NCBI RefSeq assembly: GCF_003173715.1
Contig: NZ_CP029550.1
Span: 4,573,501 to 4,637,500, forward strand
Direction of reading: 5' to 3'
DNA: 64,000 nucleotides
DNA from: Methylobacterium durans
Lineage (GTDB): Bacteria > Pseudomonadota > Alphaproteobacteria > Rhizobiales > Beijerinckiaceae
This document shows positions 49,747 to 61,467 of the stretch, piece after piece. The first letter of the stretch is position 1, and each line of letters begins with the position of its first letter. The notes under the pieces are model-generated. The model was given only the letters and a program-made list of their open reading frames with translations. It did no database searches and was not told the origin of the DNA. A program made the translations under genes and the position numbers.

Positions 49747-49882
49747 ACCAAGGGGCCGTGATGCCCCACAAACCCGCTCCCGTCCCTCCAGTGCTGACAG
49801 AACGATCCAGGTCCACACGCGTCAGAACAGACGCCCGATCCCGCGCGCCATCAGCCCAAAACACGCCGCAAGCCACTGCCCG

Positions 49883-49901
49883 GTGAATAAGACGGGCTAG
49901 G
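49883..49901 (-). repeat. IS right inverted repeat
   Basis: GTGAATAAGACGGGCTAGG, the complement of the left end. The TAG stop of the adjacent minus-strand gene lies within it (49897-49899). Confidence 0.88.
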
Positions 49902-50247
49902 TCTTCGGCCCGCGCAGGCGATGATAGAGGGCGCGTGCTGCGTCCATGTAGTCCTGGTCCGGCTTCTCGGCACAGAACGACCGCAGGAAATCGGCTTGGC
50001 TCTCCAGCGGAACTGAGGGCGGCGAGAGGTCCAGGCCCTCGTCGACGCCGGGCGGCGCCCGCATCAGCGCCCCGCTCATGAAGCCCTGCGCCCAGGCGAA
50101 GTAGTCTCGCTCAATCAACGGGCTTCCGACAATTTCCTTGTTGAACCGGTCGCAGGTACTAGCGCCGAGGCCGACGATCTTGACCGTTTCCGCCCGTGCG
50201 GGGCCTGCGACTGCGATGGTGAAGGCGATGGCTAGGCATCTCAGCAT
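49897..50247 (-). CDS. Small secreted protein with Cys pair
   Basis: A 116-aa protein with a signal peptide (MLRCLAIAFTIAVAGPARA). The mature part has STCDRFNKEI, YFAWAQGFMSGAL and FLRSFCAEKPDQDYMDAARALYHRL; the arrangement vaguely resembles Rap1a/Tai-like secreted proteins, but this is weak. Its stop lies in the IS end. Because CTAG is probably the target sequence, the original stop may be unchanged. It is the last gene of the czc operon by position. Confidence 0.6.
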   Translation of the reverse strand: MLRCLAIAFTIAVAGPARAETVKIVGLGASTCDRFNKEIVGSPLIERDYFAWAQGFMSGALMRAPPGVDEGLDLSPPSVPLESQADFLRSFCAEKPDQDYMDAARALYHRLRGPKT

Positions 50248-50331
50248 CGGAGCTTTCCCATGTCCGTCGACGTTCAGATCGACCGTCCCGGCCGAAGCAT
50301 CGTGTCTGCGCCCGGCGTCGGGCGGCTATCG

Positions 50332-50883
50332 TTACCTTGGCGCAGGCCCGGCTGGGTCGAGCAGCGATGTGGTATGCAGGCTCGCCCGGTGCCCCGTCGC
50401 GGCGACGTGCGCGTCGGAGCAACGCTCATACCGGTCGCCGGTCGAGATCATGATCAGCCGCTTCTGGTCGCCGGAGACCGAACGGAGCGCCAGGAGCGTT
50501 CGGCCTCCCGGCCAGACCACGGTGTCAGGTCGCGGATCGTCCTGCGGCAAGCCGTAGCGCTCGACGCCTTCACGGTAGATCGCCCCGTACCGGCTTGCGA
50601 CCTCGGCTTCCGGGAAGGATTGACTGACCCAGATCACCTGCTGCAGCCCCTCGTCCTGGCAAACCTCAAGGACGACCTCCTGGGTCATGCTACCCGCCGC
50701 GAGGGGACGGTCGTGGAAGTAGAACAGGGCGGTGATGTTGCCCTCGCGGTCGACCATGGAGGGGCGAGGAACGGCCATCATGGGTCCCCATGACAGTCCG
50801 AACGGAGCGTCCTGCGCCCGCAGGGCCGCTGGCGTACTCGCCGACAGCATCGCTCCGACGAGCGATGGCCAAAACATCCTCAT
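50332..50883 (-). CDS. Secreted hypothetical protein of the czc operon
   Basis: A 183-aa protein with a signal peptide (MRMFWPSLVGAMLSASTPAALRAQ). The mature domain has MMAVPRPSMVDREGNITALFYF and RLIMISTGDRYERC; no family was recognised. ATG 50883 has GGGAGGG upstream. It starts 26 bp after czcA and reads the same way, so it is probably co-transcribed and periplasmic. Confidence 0.65.
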   Translation of the reverse strand: MRMFWPSLVGAMLSASTPAALRAQDAPFGLSWGPMMAVPRPSMVDREGNITALFYFHDRPLAAGSMTQEVVLEVCQDEGLQQVIWVSQSFPEAEVASRYGAIYREGVERYGLPQDDPRPDTVVWPGGRTLLALRSVSGDQKRLIMISTGDRYERCSDAHVAATGHRASLHTTSLLDPAGPAPR

Positions 50884-50909
50884 GGTTTGACCCTCCCAGA
50901 ACATCCAGC

Positions 50910-54163
<3,254 letters not shown>

Positions 54164-54174
54164 GCCGATTCTCC

Positions 54175-55536
54175 TCAATGATCGTGGTCGGCTTCGCTCT
54201 TCCCGAGCTCGGCCTTGAGGAGGAAGGTGTTGGCGACCGCGATTTCCTCGCCTGGCCTCAGGCCCGAGACGACCTCGAAAGCGTCGTCGTCGGAGCGTCC
54301 GAGCTCGACCTCGCGCTTCTCGAAGCCCTCCTCGGTGCGCGCGAAGACGACGCGCTTGCCCTCGACGGTCTGCAGGGCGGCCTTCGGGATCCGCACGCCG
54401 ACGGCGTCCTGCGCGATCTCGACCTCGGCGGTGACGTAGGTGCCGGGGCGCCAGGCCATATCCTTGTTCGGAAGTGCCACGACGACCCGGGCGGCGCGGG
54501 TGTCCGCATTGAGGAGGGGGCTGACGAAGATCACCTTGCCCCGCTCGTGGCGCTCGCCGCCCTCCTGGCTGGGCGTGACGGTGACGCCGGCACCTTCCTT
54601 GACCTTGGCGAGTTCGGAGGTCGGGACCGAGAGCTCGATCCAGACGGTCGAGAGGTCGGCGACCGTGTAGAGGTCGGAGGGGTCGCCCTCCTTGCCCACC
54701 GCCGTGCCGACATCGACCTTGCGCTCGACGATCCGCCCGGTGAGCGGGGAGCGCAGCTCGTACTGACGCAGGGTCGAGGTGTTCGGGGTGGTCTCGTCCT
54801 GCTTGGCGAGCTTCGCCACCTCCGCCGCGTTCAGCCCGAGCGCCGAGAGCTTCTGCCGGGCGAGGTCCTGGCGCAGGCTCGCCTCCGAGTAGACGGCCTT
54901 GGCATTCAGGAAGGCCGACTCGGCCGAGATGCGCTTGTCCCAGAGGGCCTGCTGCCGGTCGAAGTTCGTCTTCTCCAACTCGGCTTTCACCGAGGCGGTG
55001 AGGTAATCGCTCTTCGCGTCGGCGACCTCGCGGCTGTCGAGGACGGCCACGACCTCTCCCTTCCTCACGTCGTCGCCCAGGCGCTTGCGCATCTCGGCCA
55101 CGGTGCCGACGACCCGGGCCGGGACGCGCGCGATCCGGTCGGTGTCGGGCGTGATGGTGCCTGGCACGAGGATGTGGCGGGACAAGGTGCCGCCCTCGGC
55201 CTTCACGACCGAGATGTCCTGGTTCCGGACCTGCTCGGCGGTCATCCTGACGTGACCTTCCTCGTCCTCCGCCTCGGAGGGGGGGTGCTCGACGTGGCCG
55301 TCGCCGGGCTTGGCCGCGGGCTTGACCGCGGGCTTGCCGTGGTCATTGCCGTCCCCTTCGGCATGGCTGGCCCCCGCCGCCGGCCTGCCGGCTTCGGGGC
55401 CCGCGGCGAAGGTAATCAGGGATGGCGGCAGCCCGGCTGTGGTGAGTGTCGTCCGGACGAAGCCGGTGACGGCGGGGGCGGCGACGCCGATGGCGATGCC
55501 GACGGCCAGGACGGCCGCGAGGATGAAGAGACGCAT
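54175..55536 (-). CDS. czcB: CzcB-type periplasmic adaptor
   Basis: A 453-aa membrane-fusion protein of the RND efflux system. An N-terminal membrane anchor (LFILAAVLAVGIAIGVAAP) is followed by a His/Lys/Asp-rich stretch (HAEGDGNDHGKPAVKP). The lipoyl/barrel and helical-hairpin parts come next (ARVVGTVAEMRKRLGDDVRKGE; QQALWDKRISAESAFLNAK; QYELRSPLTGRIVERKVDVG). The C-terminus ends HDH. It links CzcA to an outer-membrane channel. No TolC-like gene is in this operon; the one at 35.4 kb is a candidate partner. Confidence 0.92.
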   Translation of the reverse strand: MRLFILAAVLAVGIAIGVAAPAVTGFVRTTLTTAGLPPSLITFAAGPEAGRPAAGASHAEGDGNDHGKPAVKPAAKPGDGHVEHPPSEAEDEEGHVRMTAEQVRNQDISVVKAEGGTLSRHILVPGTITPDTDRIARVPARVVGTVAEMRKRLGDDVRKGEVVAVLDSREVADAKSDYLTASVKAELEKTNFDRQQALWDKRISAESAFLNAKAVYSEASLRQDLARQKLSALGLNAAEVAKLAKQDETTPNTSTLRQYELRSPLTGRIVERKVDVGTAVGKEGDPSDLYTVADLSTVWIELSVPTSELAKVKEGAGVTVTPSQEGGERHERGKVIFVSPLLNADTRAARVVVALPNKDMAWRPGTYVTAEVEIAQDAVGVRIPKAALQTVEGKRVVFARTEEGFEKREVELGRSDDDAFEVVSGLRPGEEIAVANTFLLKAELGKSEADHDH

Positions 55537-55669
55537 GGGGGACCGTTCGGCCGGGACGACGGACGGCCTCGCTGGGCGGTCACGTTCGGTCCCATAGGTT
55601 CAGACGAAGCAACGGGCCCGGCGCCGGGTGGGGCGGCCGGGCGGATGCGCCCAGGGGCGCGGGGTCACC

Positions 55670-56041
55670 TCACGCGCGGGGCGGTCGTGCCAAACGGTCG
55701 GGGACGACGGAGGCGAGCGCCTCGGCGAAGCACAAGTAGACCGGGCGCGGAACGTCGGGCGCGGGTGCGACCGGGTCGGCCTGCAAGGTCGCCAGCTGGT
55801 GGCAGCCGCAATGGACATGGCAGGTTAGGCCCGGGTCGACGGCCTCACCCAGCGCGGCAGCATCCACGGTGGCCATCTCGGTCCGACCGTGGTGGCGGCC
55901 CGAATGGAAGGCCAAATCCTCGGCGAGCCCGGCGGTCGGGGCGACGACGGCCAAGGCCAGGACGAGCGCGAGCATGCGGGCGGCCACCACCCACCAGCCT
56001 CGCTTCGCCCAACGGCGCTTATGCCGACCGCCAAAGTCCAT
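55670..56041 (-). CDS. Small CzcI-like secreted protein
   Basis: A 123-aa protein with a basic N-terminus and hydrophobic signal (MLALVLALAVVAPTAGLA). The mature part has HSGRHHGRTE and a Cys/His cluster TCHVHCGCHQL. Its position as first gene before czcB and its small His/Cys-containing secreted form match CzcI-type proteins, but sequence similarity is weak. The start is ATG 56041. Probably a periplasmic metal-binding modulator. Confidence 0.6.
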   Translation of the reverse strand: MDFGGRHKRRWAKRGWWVVAARMLALVLALAVVAPTAGLAEDLAFHSGRHHGRTEMATVDAAALGEAVDPGLTCHVHCGCHQLATLQADPVAPAPDVPRPVYLCFAEALASVVPDRLARPPRA

Positions 56042-56345
56042 CGTCGCCCTTATGTGCGATTCAGGTCCGCCGGCACAAGCCGTCGCCCGACATGCTTGAA
56101 CCTGCCCTGAACATCGCCCCCGGTCCAATGGGCCGGATTCACCTTGCGATAGCGCGGCGTCTATCCGGACCTGCCAAATCGCACTCCGGCTCGCACCTGT
56201 CAGCCGCCGACGGTGACACGGTTCGATCCAGTCACGTTCAGCGGAAAGAGAAATTGCATCAGCACGGATACCGACCAGAAAAAGTCCGGATCTGTTTCGC
56301 GGCAGCGCGCGTTTGCGCCGCAACCTCGAATTCAGGAGACCCCCG
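56042..56345. other. Divergent promoter region, 304 bp
   Basis: This lies between the czc operon (minus) and a His-rich gene (plus). No operator of the CueR, MerR or WACCC type was found; the inducer system of the czc operon is not visible here. Confidence 0.45.
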
Positions 56346-56588
56346 ATGAGGATCACGATCGCCGCCCTGGCCGCCTCGGCCGCCCTGGCCCTCGCCCCCG
56401 CCGCCGCGCTGGCGCAGCACGTGGACGTCGGCCCGGGTGGGGTGTCGGTGCATGGCGAACATCATCACGACGACGTCGAGCACACGCACACCACCGTCGA
56501 GGAGCATCATCGCGACCGCCCGGTCGTGCATGAGGATCACCACGATGACCATCACGAGAAGACCGTGGTCGAAGAGCACCGGCACTAA
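56346..56588 (+). CDS. Small secreted His-rich protein
   Basis: An 80-aa protein: signal MRITIAALAASAALALAPAA, then VDVGPGGVSVHGEHHHDDVE and HEDHHDDHHEKTVVEEHRH. About a third of the mature residues are His. ATG 56346 has AGGAG upstream. It is similar in form to the next gene and to 46812-47060, suggesting a family that arose by duplication. Likely metal buffer. Confidence 0.7.
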   Translation: MRITIAALAASAALALAPAAALAQHVDVGPGGVSVHGEHHHDDVEHTHTTVEEHHRDRPVVHEDHHDDHHEKTVVEEHRH

Positions 56589-56606
56589 TCGCTGCGCGCC
56601 TGACCA

Positions 56607-56645
56607 GGGGCCGTCGCGAGGGTGACCGTACCCCGCGGCGGCCCC
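56607..56645 (+). terminator. Hairpin after the His-rich gene
   Basis: A 12-bp stem GGGGCCGTCGCG/CGCGGCGGCCCC with one G-T pair, followed by TTCGCTT. It lies 18 bp beyond the stop. Confidence 0.55.
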
Positions 56646-56762
56646 TTCGCTTATCCGGAGGGCGCGGTCGCGAGCCCCGAGGCTTCCTGAACGGCGCCTT
56701 CAGGACGCGTTCAACGGCGGCGTCGCACCCTGGCGCGCTCCGAGATCCGAGAGGAGACATCG

Positions 56763-57005
56763 ATGAGACGGCACCTTGCAGGCTTGATGGCGGCGGCCAT
56801 CGCTCTCGCGCCGGCGGCGGCATCGGCCCAATATTACGAGTACGGCCCGGGCGTCCGGAGACCTCACGAACACGTAGATGTCTATCGGCACGGCGACCAC
56901 GACGACGTGGTGGTCCGGCGCCATCACGGCCATCACGACGAGTACGACCGTCCTGCGGCCTTCGAGCGCCGCGGGCACCATCACCATCACGACTTCGACG
57001 ATTGA
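56763..57005 (+). CDS. Small secreted His-rich protein
   Basis: An 80-aa protein: signal MRRHLAGLMAAAIALAPAAASA, then YYEYGPGVRRPHEHVDVYRH and RGHHHHHDFDD. ATG 56763 has AGGAG upstream. It is a neighbour and likely paralogue of the 56346 gene, with its own ribosome site. Confidence 0.7.
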   Translation: MRRHLAGLMAAAIALAPAAASAQYYEYGPGVRRPHEHVDVYRHGDHDDVVVRRHHGHHDEYDRPAAFERRGHHHHHDFDD

Positions 57006-57203
57006 GGCAGGAGACCCGCCCCGGCCGCAATGGCCCGGGCCGGGCCGGTCAGAGTACGGCGAGGGGCGGGACCGCACCGCGACCGGCTGTGGTGGAAGGG
57101 GCGTCCGCCTCGCCCGCCATGGCGTAGCCGATGCCGGCGGAGAGACGCGCGAAAACCACCGGTGACGGCAGCATCCGCATCACGGCGCCCTCCCGCGATG
57201 GCC

Positions 57204-57458
57204 TTACTTCCCGTCGTGGCCGTGGCCGTGGGCATGGCCGTCGTTCGCGCGGTGCGCCGGCTTGCCGTCCTTCCCGGCTTCCTCGGCCTCGCGCACCCGC
57301 GGGTCGTCGCGGTGGGTCGGGCCGCCCGAGACGTTGCCCGTGTTCGGGACCGTCCGTTCCGGGTTCGAGGCGTTGCCGTGCCCGTCCACGGCGAGCGCGG
57401 GGGCCGCGGCCGCGGCCAGGATCCCTGCGGCAAGTACGATGGCCGGCATGCGTGTCAT
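57204..57458 (-). CDS. Small secreted protein with His-rich C-terminus
   Basis: An 84-aa protein: signal MTRMPAIVLAAGILAAAAAPALA, then a polar part (NPERTVPNTGNVSGGPTHRD) and tail HRANDGHAHGHGHDGK. No family was recognised. The C-terminal His-x-His repeats suggest Zn/Ni/Cu binding. Confidence 0.6.
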   Translation of the reverse strand: MTRMPAIVLAAGILAAAAAPALAVDGHGNASNPERTVPNTGNVSGGPTHRDDPRVREAEEAGKDGKPAHRANDGHAHGHGHDGK

Positions 57459-57554
57459 CGGTCTGTCTTCCTTCTCCCGGCGGCCGAAGCCGCATCGAAG
57501 GACGAGATAGCCAAACCTTTTGTCTCCCGTTCGCCGCGTTCGTGACGAAGTGTG

Positions 57555-58889
57555 TCAGCCCCTGGGGCCAACCCTGGGCAGGCGGACCTCGGCCCGCAAG
57601 CCGCCCTCGGGCCTGGGGGCCAAGCCGAGCGTGCCGCCCTCGGCCTCGATGGCCCGCCGGGCTATGGTCAGGCCGAGGCCGGTCCCACCCGTGTTGCGGC
57701 TGCGTGAGCCCTCAAGCCGGGCGAACGGCTCGAAGGCGCGGGGCACGTCCTCTGGGTCGATGCCGGGGCCGTCGTCATCGACCTGCACGACCAGCTCGGC
57801 CTCCTCGATGCCCAGGCCGACGCGCACCCGTGAGCCGTAGCGCACCCCATTGTCGACGAGGTTCTCCAAGGCACGCCTGAACGCCACGGGCCGGACCGTC
57901 GCGAGCGCTCGGCCCGGTCCCTGATACGCGACGTCCCGACCCGCGTCCGCCGAGGCGTCGCAGACGCCCATCAGGACGCTGGCGACGTTCGTGACCTGCC
58001 GCGCCTCCGGGTCGGCATCGCCGCGCAGGTAGGCCAGCGTCGCGTCGACCATGGCCTGCATCTCGTCGAGGTCGTCGGCCATGGCGCGGCGCTCCTCGGC
58101 GTCGCCGACCCGGTCGAGGCGCAGGCGGAGCCGCGCGATGGGCGTGCGCAGGTCGTGCGAGACGGCCGCCAGCGCCTGCGTCCGCTCCGCGACCAGCGCG
58201 TGGATGCGCGTCTGCATCGCGTTGAGCGCCCGGCCGATCCCGCGCGTCTCGTCCGGGCCGACCTCGGGAACGCTCACGACCATGCCCTGTCCGATCCGGC
58301 TGGTGGCGCGGGTCAGCGCGCGCAGGGGTCCCGCGATCCGGTGCATCAGGACGACGGCGGCCACACCGACGAGGACGGCCATGGCCGTCGCCAGGAATGC
58401 CCAGGGAGCAATACGAACCAGGCCCGGTGCGTGGGCGGACCGGAAGGTCAGGACGCTACCGTCCGGAAGCGGGGAGGTCCCGCGCAGGTCCTGTTGGTGG
58501 AGCGGCTCGTCCGGCGCCGCAAGTGCGAGGTCGAGACCCGGGCCGAGAACCGGTTCGAGTTCGAGGAGGCGGTCGCGCAAGTCGCGGAGCTCGGGGTCGG
58601 TGCCCTCGCCCCCGGCAACCGGTGCCTCCCGGTCCCAACCGATCTCGAAGTGAGCCGACGAAAGCGCCTTGGCCTCTGTGCCGCGTGCGTCCGGCGGGCG
58701 TCGCAGGACGGACTCACGCGCCAGGACGAGCTGGCGGGCGACCTCCGTGGCGAACGCCTCGTCGGCTGCGACCGCGGCCGAGCGGCGGTAGAGCATCAGG
58801 GCCCCGCCATGGACCGCGAGGACAGCCAGCAGCAGGACGGCGACCGTGCGGCCCTCCAGGCTTCGGGCGAGGCCGACCAGACCCCTCAT
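57555..58889 (-). CDS. Sensor histidine kinase, partner of the adjacent regulator
   Basis: A 444-aa membrane kinase. Two helices (about residues 15-31 and 158-180) flank a periplasmic sensor domain, followed by a HAMP linker, the His245 box (AAVSHDLRTPIARL) and an ATP domain (RALENLVDNGVRYG; DDDGPGIDPEDVPRAFEPF; GTGLGLTIARR). The periplasmic part has no clear metal motif. It starts at ATG 58889, overlapping the regulator stop. It lies at the end of the Zn/Cd operon and may sense a metal or envelope signal. Confidence 0.93.
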   Translation of the reverse strand: MRGLVGLARSLEGRTVAVLLLAVLAVHGGALMLYRRSAAVAADEAFATEVARQLVLARESVLRRPPDARGTEAKALSSAHFEIGWDREAPVAGGEGTDPELRDLRDRLLELEPVLGPGLDLALAAPDEPLHQQDLRGTSPLPDGSVLTFRSAHAPGLVRIAPWAFLATAMAVLVGVAAVVLMHRIAGPLRALTRATSRIGQGMVVSVPEVGPDETRGIGRALNAMQTRIHALVAERTQALAAVSHDLRTPIARLRLRLDRVGDAEERRAMADDLDEMQAMVDATLAYLRGDADPEARQVTNVASVLMGVCDASADAGRDVAYQGPGRALATVRPVAFRRALENLVDNGVRYGSRVRVGLGIEEAELVVQVDDDGPGIDPEDVPRAFEPFARLEGSRSRNTGGTGLGLTIARRAIEAEGGTLGLAPRPEGGLRAEVRLPRVGPRG

Positions 58890-59632
58890 GCCCGGTCGAC
58901 CTTGGCGCCCAGTATGTAGCCCGAGCCGCGCACCGTCTTGACGAGGGGCGTTGCGCCCTCGGGCGGTTCGAGCTTGCGTCCCAGTCGGCTGACGAGGGTG
59001 TCGACGCTGCGGTCGGACGGCGCGGCGAGGCGGCCGCGGCTCATCTCCAGGATCTGCTCGCGGCCGAGCACGCGCCCGGGATGCTCCAAAAAGACGAGGA
59101 GCAGGTCGTACTCCGCGCCTGATAGGTCGACGGCGGCCCCCTGCGGATCGGTCAATGCGCGGCTGCGCAGGTCGAGCCGCCAGCCCGAGAAGGCGAGTGT
59201 CTCCGGCCACGCCGTCGCGGTCGGGGTCGGCGCGACGGCGGCGCGGCGCAGCACCGCGCGGATGCGGGCCAGGAGCTCCGGCCGCCCGAACGGCTTGCCG
59301 ACGTAATCGTCGGCCCCGAGTTCGAGGCCGAGCACCCGGTCGGCCTCCTCGGCGCGGGCGCTGAGTATGATGACGGGGACGGTGCCCTTCGCCCTGATCG
59401 CTCGCAACAGGTCGAGCCCCGAGGTCCCAGGCAGCATGACGTCGAGGAGGATGAGGTCGACGCCGCCCCCGGGCAGCAGGCGCCACATCTCCGCCCCGCT
59501 CCGGCAGCCGGTGACGCGGTAGCCGCTCTCGCGCAGCGCGCGGCCGACGAGCATGCGCATGCCGTCGTCATCCTCGACGAGGAGGATGTGCGTCTCGCGC
59601 GAAGGCGGGCTCGCTCCGTCGATGCAATCCAA
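58886..59632 (-). CDS. OmpR-family response regulator
   Basis: A 248-aa regulator: a receiver domain with Asp64 (LILLDVMLPG) and Lys in DDYVGKPFG, and a winged-helix domain (GAEYDLLLVFLEHPGRVLGR; SRLGRKLEPPEG; KTVRGSGYILG). It precedes and overlaps the kinase gene by four bases. It lies 17 bp after the ZIP transporter gene, so it probably belongs to the same operon as the metal transporters. Confidence 0.93.
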   Translation of the reverse strand: MDCIDGASPPSRETHILLVEDDDGMRMLVGRALRESGYRVTGCRSGAEMWRLLPGGGVDLILLDVMLPGTSGLDLLRAIRAKGTVPVIILSARAEEADRVLGLELGADDYVGKPFGRPELLARIRAVLRRAAVAPTPTATAWPETLAFSGWRLDLRSRALTDPQGAAVDLSGAEYDLLLVFLEHPGRVLGREQILEMSRGRLAAPSDRSVDTLVSRLGRKLEPPEGATPLVKTVRGSGYILGAKVDRA

Positions 59633-59649
59633 GGCTTCGGCCTCCCCCC

Positions 59650-60336
59650 TCAGCCGACCAACTCGTCGAGCAGCAACAGCAGCAGGAAGCCTGCGAAGAA
59701 CATCGCGGTCACCCAGGGCCGATCCTCGGTCTCGTGCGCCTCGACGAGCAACTCCTCCGTGACGAGATAGAGGAGGGCAATGAGGCCGAAGGCGAGGAAG
59801 CCGGCTTGGACGGTGGCGGGTAGGGAACCGACGGGCCCGCCGAGCAAGGCCCCGAGCGGCAGCAGCAGCACGAGGGCCGCGGTGAGGCCAACCACCTTGC
59901 GCTTCGACGCGCCGCCCTCGCCGAGCTCGTTCGCGACGGTCAGGCCCAGGAACAGCACCTCGATGGTCAGAGCCACCGTGAGCAGGATGCCGGCCTTGGC
60001 ACCGGCCGCGAAGGCGATGCCGAGGACGAGGCCGTCGACCAGGATGTCGATGCCGGTGACGGACATCAGCCCGACCGGCCCTTTCACGCGGGTCTCCAGC
60101 TCCCGTACCAGCAGCATCGCCGCGACGCCGAGCGCGCCGCCAACGAGCGTGGCCCAGGGCGATCCGGCATGCTTGAGGTCGGGCAGGATCTCGCCCGCGG
60201 CCGCCGCGAAGACGACGCCGGCGGCGAAGTGCTGGATGGCACTGACCAGGACGGGACCGGGTCGAAGGTTGACGGCTACCGCCGCGCCGATGATGGCGGC
60301 CGCGGCGGGGATCAAGGTGTAGGGCCAGGCTTGCAT
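59650..60336 (-). CDS. ZIP-family metal transporter
   Basis: A 228-aa membrane protein with eight probable helices. HFAAGVVFAAAAGEILPDLK (His, Glu and Asp ligands) and the helix-4/5 region DGLVLGIAFAAGAKAG match ZIP/ZupT-like importers, though the order of the metal ligands is simpler. ZIP proteins normally bring Zn(II) or Mn(II) into the cytoplasm; placement with exporters is unusual and may serve a fine balance or export role. The gene starts 8 bp after the CDF gene. Confidence 0.85.
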   Translation of the reverse strand: MQAWPYTLIPAAAAIIGAAVAVNLRPGPVLVSAIQHFAAGVVFAAAAGEILPDLKHAGSPWATLVGGALGVAAMLLVRELETRVKGPVGLMSVTGIDILVDGLVLGIAFAAGAKAGILLTVALTIEVLFLGLTVANELGEGGASKRKVVGLTAALVLLLPLGALLGGPVGSLPATVQAGFLAFGLIALLYLVTEELLVEAHETEDRPWVTAMFFAGFLLLLLLDELVG

Positions 60337-60343
60337 GCCGGCC

Positions 60344-61318
60344 TCAGACCACGTGCTCGGGTGCGAGCGCGCAGGCGGCGGCCTCGCTCGTCTCGACCTG
60401 CAGGGTCACGTGGCCTATGCCGAAGCGCTCCCGCATCTCGCGCGCCGCCCGCATCAGGAAGGCGTCGCCTGGGGCGCCTCCCGGCATGACGAGGTGGGCC
60501 GTGAGGGCGACCTCCGTGGTGCTCATGGGCCAGATGTGCAGGTCGTGGATGGCGGCGACGCCGGCCAGGTCCTCCAGGTGGCGGCGCACCGCTGCCGGGT
60601 CGAGGCCGGGCGGCACCGCGGCGAGCGACATCCGCACGCTGTCGCGTAGCAGGCCCCCCGTGCTCCAGACGATGACGGCCACGATGCAGAGGCTGACCAC
60701 CGGATCGAGCCATGTCCAGCCGGTGTAGAGGATCACGAGGCCGGCGACGACGACACCGGCCGAGACCGCGGCGTCGGCGGCCATGTGCAGGAACGCGCCC
60801 TTGATGTTGATGTCGCCCTTCCGACCTGAGGCGAAGAGCCAGGCGGTGGCGCCGTTGATCAGGATGCCGATGGCGGCGACGATCATCACCGTCTTGCCGG
60901 CGACGGGGGCGGGCTCGGCGAAGCGCTGGACCGCCTCCCAGGCGATGGCCCCGACCGCGACCAGCAGGAACACGGCGTTGAACAGGGCCGCCAAGATCGA
61001 GGAGCCCTTCATGCCGTACGTATAGTGCGATGTCGGGGCCCGTTTGGACAGGATGATCGCGACCCAGGCCACGATGAGGCCGAGCACGTCCGAGAGATTG
61101 TGTCCGGCATCCGCCAAGAGGGCCACCGAGTTGCCGAGCACGCCATACGTTGCCTCCACGATGACGAAGCCGACGTTCAGCGCGATGCCGATGGCGAACG
61201 CGCGGCCGAAGCTCGCCGGGGCGTGGACGTGCCCCGGCCCGTGCTGGTGGCCACCGGGTTCGTGATCGTGGCCCGCATGGTCGTGGTCGGGGCCGGCGTG
61301 GCTGTCGTGCGGCGTCAT
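60344..61318 (-). CDS. czcD: Cation diffusion facilitator (CzcD/ZitB-like exporter)
   Basis: A 324-aa membrane protein. The cytosolic N-terminus is His-rich (HAGPDHDHAGHDHEPGGHQH). Six helices contain ALLADAGHNLSDVLGL and HMAADAAVSAGVVV, the two His/Asp Zn sites of the CDF family, followed by a C-terminal ferredoxin-like domain (AIHDLHIWPMSTTEVALTAH). It exports Zn(II) and related ions in exchange for protons. ATG 61318 was chosen because it begins the His-rich tail. Confidence 0.92.
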   Translation of the reverse strand: MTPHDSHAGPDHDHAGHDHEPGGHQHGPGHVHAPASFGRAFAIGIALNVGFVIVEATYGVLGNSVALLADAGHNLSDVLGLIVAWVAIILSKRAPTSHYTYGMKGSSILAALFNAVFLLVAVGAIAWEAVQRFAEPAPVAGKTVMIVAAIGILINGATAWLFASGRKGDINIKGAFLHMAADAAVSAGVVVAGLVILYTGWTWLDPVVSLCIVAVIVWSTGGLLRDSVRMSLAAVPPGLDPAAVRRHLEDLAGVAAIHDLHIWPMSTTEVALTAHLVMPGGAPGDAFLMRAAREMRERFGIGHVTLQVETSEAAACALAPEHVV

Positions 61319-61467
61319 GGCTCTTACGGTATCCTTGTTGGCTCGGCTCGACGGCTTGCCCGGCGCAACGTTCGGCTCCGGCATCCTGCCGGTCGGGGCT
61401 ACGGTCCGCGGCACGGTGCGGTGTTCACGGGTGTGCCCGGAGCCGCGTGCGAGGGGCGCGTGCAGGC

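Larger units (their letters stand above)
48276..49901 (+). mobile_element. IS1380-family insertion sequence, complete
   Basis: The element is bounded by perfect 19-bp inverted repeats CCTAGCCCGTCTTATTCAC (48276-48294) and GTGAATAAGACGGGCTAGG (49883-49901). The outer CTAG may instead be a 4-bp target duplication, in which case the ends are CCCGTC.../...GACGGG. It encloses one intact transposase gene. The right end touches the stop codon of the neighbouring minus-strand gene. Intact ends and gene imply a recent insertion. Confidence 0.88.
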